A stretch of 36,845 nt of DNA from Fen-455 sp050012675. Its GTDB lineage: Bacteria; Actinomycetota; Acidimicrobiia; Acidimicrobiales; Bog-793. Each line of letters opens with the position of its first letter. The stretch's first letter is position 1. Below, in pieces: positions 31,451 through 36,845 of this stretch. The stretch lies in assembly GCA_050012675.1 (NCBI GenBank), contig JBEKGS010000033.1, forward strand, positions 1 through 36,845, read 5' to 3'. Both the position numbers and the translations under genes were made by a program. Under the pieces are notes generated by a model, which worked only from the letters and a program-made list of their open reading frames with translations, was not told the DNA's origin and made no database searches.

Positions 31451-31756
31451 TCAGGTCCCGGGTTGGCTCGGCGGAGCCGGGCGGCTTCCTTTGGGCACGT
31501 AGTCGAAGAACCGCTGCGTCTCGCCGTTGGCTGTCCACTCGGCGCGAAGCCGGGTCCGCCGTTCGACACGGCGAAGCGCCGACAGCAGGAAACGGTTGAG
31601 CTCGCGGGCGTCGGGACCTCTCATGAGGCCGTCGACATGAAAGCCGTCGGAGGTGGGCGTGACGCTGCCGTCGACCAGCTGCTCGAGCAGGGCCCCGATC
31701 GCCTCGGGGCTCTCCGAGCTGACTTCGGCGATGAGATGGAAGTCGGTATCGGTCAC
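31451..31756 (-). CDS. Uncharacterised small protein
   Basis: 101 residues, no membrane segment or signal peptide. FHLIAEVSSESPEAIGALLEQ suggests a beta strand then helix; GFHVDGLMRGPDARELNRFLLSALRRVE and TRLRAEWTANGETQRFFDYVPK look like conserved actinobacterial sequence, and the pattern of hydrophobic and charged residues is that of a folded protein. The GTG start at 31756 has no ribosome site, but CAGACT ends seven bases upstream with TTGGGC 17 bases before it, giving a plausible leaderless promoter; the CAGACT hexamer also appears at the HTH gene. A hairpin terminator follows. Function unknown. Confidence 0.68.
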   Translation of the reverse strand: MTDTDFHLIAEVSSESPEAIGALLEQLVDGSVTPTSDGFHVDGLMRGPDARELNRFLLSALRRVERRTRLRAEWTANGETQRFFDYVPKGSRPAPPSQPGT

Positions 31757-31858
31757 GGTGCCAGTCTGTCAGCTGGGTGTCGTCCGCCCAAGGCCGGCCT
31801 CGGTGTATACAGGCGCAGTGCCGGCTCGACTGCGTCTTCTGACCTCACCTCGGGCCAC

Positions 31859-32419
31859 GTGAGCACCGAGATCGTCGTCACCGACTACGACCCGAACTGG
31901 CCCTCATGGTTCGAAACGGTCCGCCGGAGCCTGTGGCCGGTCGTGTCCGACGTGGCGATCCGTATCGACCATGTGGGCTCCACCGCGGTGCCCGGTCTTG
32001 CCGCCAAGCCCGTCATCGACCTCGACATCGTCGTGGCCTCCCCCGACCTCGTCGGCACGGTGATCGAGCGACTCGCCCGGATCGGCTGCCGGTGGCGGGG
32101 CGACCTCGGGATCGCGGGTCGCGAGGCGTTCCACCCCCTCCCGGTGGAGGGCTTGCCGGAGCACCACCTGTACCTCGTGGTGGAGAACAACCGGGCTCAT
32201 CTCGACCACTGGCTGCTGCGTGACCTGTTGCGGGAGGACCCCGAGGCGCGGGCCCGCTACGCGGCCTTGAAGAGGCGCAACGCGAAGCTCGCGAACGGTG
32301 ACATCGACATCTACCTCGCGGCCAAGGCGGGCCTGGTCGCCGAGCTGCTCACACGGGCCCGTGCGCAAAAGGGCCTGGCGCCCGAGACGTACTGGGACCC
32401 GTTCGACGACGGCGACTGA
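31859..32419 (+). CDS. GrpB/UPF0157-family nucleotidyltransferase-fold protein
   Basis: 186 residues. IVVTDYDPNWPSWFETVRRSL, IRIDHVGSTAVPGLAAKPVIDLDIVV, HHLYLVVENNRAHLDHWLLRDLLRE and YAALKRRNAKLANGDIDIYLAAKAGLVAELL are the family blocks in order. HVGSTAVPGL...KPVIDLDI corresponds to the nucleotidyltransferase-like glycine-serine and double-Asp motif. Some members are fused to CoaE; none is fused here. Biochemical role not established. The GTG at 31859 is where the family begins; the frame extends upstream without content. Confidence 0.92.
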   Translation: MSTEIVVTDYDPNWPSWFETVRRSLWPVVSDVAIRIDHVGSTAVPGLAAKPVIDLDIVVASPDLVGTVIERLARIGCRWRGDLGIAGREAFHPLPVEGLPEHHLYLVVENNRAHLDHWLLRDLLREDPEARARYAALKRRNAKLANGDIDIYLAAKAGLVAELLTRARAQKGLAPETYWDPFDDGD

Positions 32420-32500
32420 ACGGACCCGGTCGTTGCGGTCAGGCGCCGGCCGTGGCGACGCCCGGGGCGTCCCATGGCCCGTGCAACCTTGACGTCGCCG

Positions 32501-32522
32501 GAGCCGGCGAGGGCACCGGCTC
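32501..32522 (+). terminator. Possible terminator after the GrpB-family gene
   Basis: GAGCCGG (32501-32507) pairs with CCGGCTC (32516-32522) around eight bases, 80 bases after the stop. No T-run. Confidence 0.3.
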
Positions 32523-32677
32523 GCCAACTGAGCTCGCCTCCCGGCATTGGGCGCAACGGCCAGACAGGCTGTCGCACCGCCACCTCACGGCGGTCCGGTG
32601 GCCGTCCTGACCGAATTGTGGTCGTATGAGAAGGCGGGCGGTTCGCCCGTTCGGGCAGGAGGCGAGGAGGCCCAAGT

Positions 32678-33067
32678 GTGATCCGTGCATCCGACGTCAT
32701 GTCTCGAGCCTTTGATCCAGCCCGACGAATGCCGACACCTCCCCAGGTCGTTTTGCCCGGCGCCCTCGGACGCCTGGCGCGAGCGATGCCACTCTCACTC
32801 TGGTCTGAAGGGTCGTTCCTTTCGATCGGGTCCAAGGGCTCGGTCCTGTCGATCGGGTCGATCGGATCGGCGTGCTCGATCGGGTCGATCGGATCGGCGT
32901 GCTCGCTCGGATCGATCGGATCGTCGCTGTCCATCTGCTCGATCGGGAGCTTCCTGTCCGCCTTCTCGGTTCTTTCCGCCGGGTCGCTCTTCTCGGTTCT
33001 GTCGAGCCGTTCGCAATTCTCGATGCTCTCGCACCGGTCCAAGGGATTTCGCGAACACGACTCATAG
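32678..33067 (+). CDS. Serine-triplet repeat protein (Ser at every third residue, 28 times)
   Basis: 129 residues. The first 39 are ordinary with several Arg and Pro. From Ser40 to Ser121 a serine occurs at every third position without a break (28 serines, 27 triplets of form S-x-x). The second position is mostly Ile, Val, Leu, Ala or Phe; the third is mostly Gly, Leu, Cys or Phe. A short basic-acidic end follows. Serine is encoded by TCG, TCC, TCT, TCA and AGC, so the period is kept at protein level, although part is also a 27-bp DNA repeat. AGGAGG lies seven bases before the GTG. I know no named family. The regular period suggests a solenoid or extended helix. No signal peptide is obvious. 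Confidence 0.78.
   Translation: MIRASDVMSRAFDPARRMPTPPQVVLPGALGRLARAMPLSLWSEGSFLSIGSKGSVLSIGSIGSACSIGSIGSACSLGSIGSSLSICSIGSFLSAFSVLSAGSLFSVLSSRSQFSMLSHRSKGFREHDS
32849..32929 (+). repeat. 27-bp tandem repeat inside the serine-triplet gene
   Basis: 32849-32875 and 32876-32902 are identical and encode SIGSIGSAC; 32903-32929 is a diverged third copy. The sub-repeat is nine bases (TCGATCGGG-like). This is likely where the protein array grew by slippage. Confidence 0.9.
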
Positions 33068-33326
33068 AGGTGACGTGGTTCGGTGCACGGTGGCGCGGCC
33101 GAGTCGGTCATTGACCCACGGCGTGTTCGCCCACGGGCCCGCGCACCCTTCCTCGGGGCTGCACGTGGGTCGAACCGAGCGGCAGAACAATCGACCGCGG
33201 GGATCTCGGCTGCCGAACGGTGTTTTCCCCGGCGCCCGGTGCGGGACTAGCCTCGATCCAAGAGCGCAGAGGAAACGAACCCCCCGAGAGGCCGCCAATG
33301 AAGCCGCGCCCGAGTCGAGCCCACCC

Positions 33327-34763
33327 GTGAGCCTTCGCGACGACGCCCCACTGCTGAACGGCTACCTGAGCTACCTCGAGTCGAAGGCGACGCCTTTCAT
33401 CACCCCGGGCCACAAGGGTCGCGGGTGGATGTTCGACGCGGACCTCGGTGCGCTGCTGGCAAACGACGTCCCCCTCTACGGCGGCGTCGACACGGTCAAG
33501 CTGGCGGGCGGCCTGCTCGGCGAGTGCGAGAGGCGCTCCGCCCTGTTCTACGGCGCCGACTGGTGCCGCTACTCCACGGGCGGCTCCACCCACAGCAACC
33601 AGGCCCTGTGCCTCGCGATAGGCAAGCCCGGCGACAAGGTCGTCGTGACGCGCTCGCTTCATCGGTCCCTGCTATCGGGCATGGTGCTCGCGGACCTCGA
33701 GCCCTGCTGGTTGCCGACTGCGATCGACACCGCCACCGGCATGCCGCTCGGGGTCGCCGTCGAGGACGTCGAGTCCACGCTCACGGCCAATCCGGACGCC
33801 CGCGCCGTGCTCATCACCGCGCCGGACTACCTCGGCACGCTTTCCGACGTCGCCCGCATCGTCGAGGCCGCCCATCGCCGCGACGTGCCCGTGATAGTGG
33901 ACCAGGCCTGGGGCGCCCATTTCGGCCACCACCCGCAGCTGCCGCCTCACGCCATGGCGCTCGGGGCCGACGCCATGGTCACGAGCATCCACAAGCTGCT
34001 ACCGGGTTACACCCAGGCGAGCCTGGTCTGCGCCCGCACAGAGCGGTTCGACCGTGACCGCCTGGAGCGCGGCTTCGAGGCAAGCCGCACGACGAGCTGT
34101 GCCGGATCGGTGCTCGCGAGCATCGACGCCTGCCGGGTGCTGATGGAGGCTCGCGGTCCCGAGCTCGTGGAACCGGTCCTGCTCGCCCTCAAGTCGGCCC
34201 GGCAACGCCTGCGTGAAGAGGTCCCAGGTCTCGAGGTCCCCGACGAGCAGTCATTCCAGGCGGGTCGTTTCGACCCGATGCGGCTCGTGGTGCTGCTCTC
34301 TCAGGTGGGAGCGAACGGCATCGAGATCGAGCGCATGCTCGAGGCCGAGGGGCTTCCCCTGGAGCTTGTCGACCGCGACACCATCGTGGCCCTTGTGACC
34401 GTCGCTGACGACGAGTCCACACTCGACAAGCTCGTCACGGCCCTCGTAAAGGCAATTCACGCGACATCGGGCCCGCCGCGCTCGCCCACTGTCGCCGTCA
34501 GCTGGCACGTGCAGCCCGTGAAGGCGATGAGCCCGCGGGCGGCCTTCTTCGCCTCCCACGAGACGGTCGCGGCCGACCTAGCGGTCGGGCGCATCTCCGC
34601 CGAGTTGATCGCCCCCTATCCGCCCGGGATCCCGGTGCTGGCCCCCGGCGAGCTCGTCACCGAGAGGCTCTTAGCGGACCTCCGCGCCGTCGCGGCGCAC
34701 GGCGTCCGCGTCGCCTACGCGGCCGACCCCTCTCTCGCGACGATCGAGGTCGTGCGCACCTGA
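33327..34763 (+). CDS. Orn/Lys/Arg decarboxylase family (fold type I PLP enzyme)
   Basis: 478 residues. The start LLNGYLSYLESKATPFITPGHKGRG is the hallmark of Bacillus-type Orn/Lys/Arg decarboxylases (SpeA/Cad-like). STGGSTHSNQALCLAI binds the cofactor phosphate, PVIVDQAWGAHFGHHP holds the cofactor Asp, and VTSIHKLLPGYTQAS carries Lys223. A C-terminal domain (about 380-478) ends in ELIAPYPPGIPVLAPGE, also typical. It should make a polyamine precursor (agmatine, cadaverine or putrescine) but the amino acid cannot be told. The GTG at 33327 is chosen because the family begins there; the ribosome site is weak. It follows the serine-triplet gene after 259 bases on the same strand. Confidence 0.93.
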   Translation: MSLRDDAPLLNGYLSYLESKATPFITPGHKGRGWMFDADLGALLANDVPLYGGVDTVKLAGGLLGECERRSALFYGADWCRYSTGGSTHSNQALCLAIGKPGDKVVVTRSLHRSLLSGMVLADLEPCWLPTAIDTATGMPLGVAVEDVESTLTANPDARAVLITAPDYLGTLSDVARIVEAAHRRDVPVIVDQAWGAHFGHHPQLPPHAMALGADAMVTSIHKLLPGYTQASLVCARTERFDRDRLERGFEASRTTSCAGSVLASIDACRVLMEARGPELVEPVLLALKSARQRLREEVPGLEVPDEQSFQAGRFDPMRLVVLLSQVGANGIEIERMLEAEGLPLELVDRDTIVALVTVADDESTLDKLVTALVKAIHATSGPPRSPTVAVSWHVQPVKAMSPRAAFFASHETVAADLAVGRISAELIAPYPPGIPVLAPGELVTERLLADLRAVAAHGVRVAYAADPSLATIEVVRT

Positions 34764-34783
34764 GCACCACAACGCCCCGGCGC

Positions 34784-34799
34784 GAGCTCGCGAGAGCTC
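34784..34799. terminator. Hairpin between convergent decarboxylase and SDR genes
   Basis: GAGCTC (34784-34789) pairs with GAGCTC (34794-34799) around the tetraloop GCGA. An outer CCCGGC (34776-34781) and GCCGGG (34804-34809) can extend it. It lies between, and slightly overlaps, the ends of two convergent genes, and could serve both. Confidence 0.45.
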
Positions 34800-35574
34800 A
34801 GATGCCGGGCAACGCGACACCGCTGATGCCGGCACAGACTTTGACGAGCTCGTCCTGGAACCGCGGGTCGTGCATCGAGGGGTGGGCCTGCACAAGGCGC
34901 CGGTGGTAGAAGAAGGCACCGGAGACGAGGGCTTCGGCGTCATCGGAGACGGCCAGCCAGGCTTGGGTGTCCGAGCCGAGAGCCAGGTCGTCGGGTGCTC
35001 CGGGACCGCCCATCTTCGTGGCCACCCAGCCGGGGTCCACCGCATTCGAAAAGACGTCGCCGCGCCGGCGCGCGACCGCCGCTGCGAGCGCCGCCACGAA
35101 CAGCTTGCTGTCGGAGTAGGCCTGCGAGCCGCTCCAACGGCGGCGATCCCACTGGAGGTCCTCGAGATGCGCTTTCCCGCCGCGGTGCATACCCGAGCTC
35201 AGGTACACGAGCCGGCTCGGCATCTCGACGAGGGCGGTGAGCAGGTAGGGGGCGAGGACGTTTATAGCAAAGACGTGGCTAAGGCCGTCCTCGGTCACGA
35301 TCCGGCGAGGTTCGCTGGAACCGACGGCGGCATTGTGGATGACGGCGTCGAACCGCCCGACGGTATTGGCGTCCTCTGCGACCTGGCGCATGCCGGCAAC
35401 GGTCGTGAGATCTCCGACCACGACAGCGGCCGCCCCGGGGAGCGCCCTTCGCGCGTCGGCGCCCCGGGACTCGTTGCGGGCGTGCAGCACGACCTCGTGG
35501 AGCTGTCGCACGAGGACCTTGGCGGCTCCGAGCCCGAGCCCGTCGGAAGAGCCTGTGATCAACACACGTGCCAT
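34798..35574 (-). CDS. Short-chain dehydrogenase/reductase
   Basis: 258 residues. NAD(P)-binding motif TGSSDGLGLGAA (near residues 7-18), DLTTVAGM, NAAVGS (NAG-like motif), catalytic Ser in LVYLSSGMH and YSDSK in QAYSDSKLF as the YxxxK pair. The protein resembles the retinol-dehydrogenase/WWOX-like SDRs, which act on various alcohols and ketones. The ATG at 35574 has AAAGG seven bases upstream. It follows the broken LLM oxidoreductase gene after 37 bases in the same orientation, so it may still be transcribed from that promoter. Confidence 0.92.
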   Translation of the reverse strand: MARVLITGSSDGLGLGAAKVLVRQLHEVVLHARNESRGADARRALPGAAAVVVGDLTTVAGMRQVAEDANTVGRFDAVIHNAAVGSSEPRRIVTEDGLSHVFAINVLAPYLLTALVEMPSRLVYLSSGMHRGGKAHLEDLQWDRRRWSGSQAYSDSKLFVAALAAAVARRRGDVFSNAVDPGWVATKMGGPGAPDDLALGSDTQAWLAVSDDAEALVSGAFFYHRRLVQAHPSMHDPRFQDELVKVCAGISGVALPGI

Positions 35575-35611
35575 CGGGTGCCTTTCATGACGGGCCCGCC
35601 GGCGGGACGGC

Positions 35612-36543
35612 TCACGGGGCGAGCAGGAGCGGGGCCAGGACCTCGAGGGCCCTGGTGTCGAGCGCGCCGTCGGGCGCGAGCGGCTGTACGCAGACGTGGT
35701 CCGCACCGGCCTCGAGGTGTGCGCGGACCTTGGCCGCCACCTCGTCGGGTCCCCCGTGCACGACCACGGCGTCGACGAGCCGGTCGCTGCCCGGTCCGGC
35801 CAGGTCCTCTTCGTCGAAACCGAGGCGCTCCAGGTTCCTCCGGTAGTTGGGCAGGCCGAGGTAGGAAGAGAGGTACGCCCTTGCGGTGACACGCGCCTTT
35901 GCCGGCTCGGCTTCGAGCACGAGCGCCTGTTCGGGAGCGAGCAGCGGCGCCTCGCCGAGGATGCGGCGGGCCTTTTCGCTGTGGTCCGGTGTCGTCAGGT
36001 AGGGATGGGCGCCTTCGGACCTGTCCCGGGAGAGCTCGAGCATCCGTTCCCCGAGCGCCGCGAGCACCCGCGGCGTCGGCGGGGGGCTCTTTGCGCTCGC
36101 ATCGTGACCGGCGGCGTCGAGCCCCTCGAGGAAGCGGACCATGGCCTCGACCGGTCGCTCGTAGCGGTGGCCGAGACGCTCGACGGCCGGCGCATGGCTG
36201 ACGCCGAGGCCAAGAACGAAACGTCCGGGATGGGCTGTCTCGATGGCCGTCACCTGGCGGGCGAGCGCCGCGGGCTCCCAGGCCCAGATGCTCGTGATCC
36301 CGGTCGCGACGATGAGCCGGCGGCTCGCGGATATGGCCTTCTCGAGCCTTTGGAAACAACTCTCGTCAGTGTTGCTGCCTCCCACCCACAAAGCGCCGTA
36401 GCCGAGCTGCTCCACCCGGGCGGCAAAGCCACCGGGATCGTCCGCGAACCGGGATCGTCCGCGATGGCTCGTGTCCCGACCCAGACGCCCACCCGGCCGA
36501 GAGACGCCCGCCAGCCGCCGGCACTTGCTCCCGGGTTGTCCAT
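35612..36543 (-). pseudogene. LLM-class (F420-type) oxidoreductase gene broken by a 17-bp duplication
   Basis: From ATG 36543 (with GAGGTG upstream) the frame reads SLGRVGVWVGTRAIADDPG as in LLM-class F420-dependent oxidoreductases, then shifts. Downstream, another frame carries the rest: GGFAARVEQLGYGALWVGGS, RRLIVATGITSIWAWEPAALARQ, GRFVLGLGVSHAPAVERLGH and the C-terminal GADHVCVQPLAPDG. Removing one copy of a 17-bp tandem duplication at 36431-36464 restores one continuous frame of about 305 codons. The 3' part alone is open from 36634, but its N-terminal sequence is unlike the family. I therefore call a frameshifted gene; a sequencing or assembly error, or a reversible slippage state, remains possible. 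The enzyme would have used F420H2. Confidence 0.85.
36431..36464. repeat. 17-bp perfect tandem duplication
   Basis: ACCGGGATCGTCCGCGA occurs at 36431-36447 and again at 36448-36464. Seventeen is not a multiple of three, so it shifts the frame of the LLM gene it lies in. Confidence 0.95.
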
Positions 36544-36671
36544 CGCTCACCTCTGTCTGTGCTGGTCCGTGGCACCCTTTTCTATCGCGAGGACCGGGCA
36601 GGTTCCCGGCCCACCGAAACAGCTGCGGCGACAACCCGGCACCTCGCCGGCGCGAGACCGCACAGAATGCG

Positions 36672-36845
36672 TCAGCTCCCGTCCGGGTAACCGCCCCGGT
36701 GCAGCACCATCGGATAGTGCGGCAGCGTCTCGGGACTGCGCACCGACGCCCGCCACCCGTCCGGGTAGGGCTGCAGGCCCTGGAAGAGCGGCGAGCCGAG
36801 AGCCGTGCCGTCGCCTACCAGAGCCTCGAGCGACTCCCTGAGATC
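36672..36845 (-). CDS. C-terminal fragment of an unrecognised protein
   Basis: The frame enters from the window edge and gives 57 residues ending at TGA 36672-36674. It contains SPLFQGLQPYPDGWRASVR, then LPHYPMVLHRGGYPDGS at the end. The dense aromatic, Pro and Gly pattern and unbroken frame suggest a real, conserved C-terminus. I cannot name the family. It is upstream of the broken LLM gene on the same strand, with a 128-base gap. Confidence 0.6.
   Translation of the reverse strand, partial: DLRESLEALVGDGTALGSPLFQGLQPYPDGWRASVRSPETLPHYPMVLHRGGYPDGS

Noticed and set aside
32311..33111. Minus-strand frame giving Asp-Pro-Ile repeats opposite the serine-triplet gene
   Set aside because: Its repeat is limited to the DNA-repeat core, whereas the plus-strand serine register extends far beyond it with varied codons and has AGGAGG. 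Not fully excluded.

Overview
This is a GC-rich chromosomal window from an actinobacterium, most likely Acidimicrobiia or a close relative. The signs are frequent GTG/TTG starts, starts that look leaderless, an HU protein with a Lys/Ala/Pro tail, a PafB-PafC fusion, a DevR-type regulator, a CofC-like enzyme and an F420-type (LLM) oxidoreductase, and a TIGR03085-type protein. The taxonomic call is inference; no rRNA or tRNA gene was recognised. No CRISPR array, insertion sequence or prophage was seen.

Layout. 1-1931: end of a GH38 mannosidase, a CofC-like guanylyltransferase and a PIG-L deacetylase, closed by a strong hairpin terminator. 2083-2589: HU-type nucleoid protein on the minus strand. 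3043-6888: a VirD4/TraG-like ATPase facing a TrwC/MobF-like protein that has lost several hallmark motifs. The latter is the last gene of a minus-strand set with a fused PafBC regulator and a membrane-anchored esterase. 10279-10298: a DevR/DosR-like box in the divergent intergenic region. It precedes a three-gene cytochrome b operon that runs into a DevR-like response regulator, which suggests an autoregulated redox or hypoxia circuit. 13217-16467: an NTF2-like protein, a TIGR03085 protein, and a translationally coupled AdaA-AlkA/Ogt alkylation-repair pair. 16839-17608: a Clp-N-domain protein and a small HTH protein behind a twin-operator promoter.

18200-24547: a PAS-GAF-HD-GYP phosphodiesterase, a GNAT acetyltransferase, glutamate decarboxylase, a YgjP-type metallopeptidase, and a 14-TM MFS exporter preceded by a coupled 29-codon leader ORF. 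24709-29740: a DppBCDF-type ABC importer without a substrate-binding protein, coupled at every junction and ending in a class V aminotransferase; tandem 33-bp repeats cover its start region. 29788-32419: a SAM methyltransferase, a VOC protein, a small conserved-looking protein and a GrpB-family protein. 32678-33067: a striking small protein with serine at every third residue, 28 times in a row. 33327-36845: an Orn/Lys/Arg decarboxylase, an SDR, an LLM oxidoreductase gene broken by a 17-bp tandem duplication, and the end of an unrecognised gene.

The three most promising leads are the serine-triplet protein, the DevR-box/cytochrome-b/DevR circuit, and the relaxase-like protein with a dead helicase half beside a PafBC fusion.
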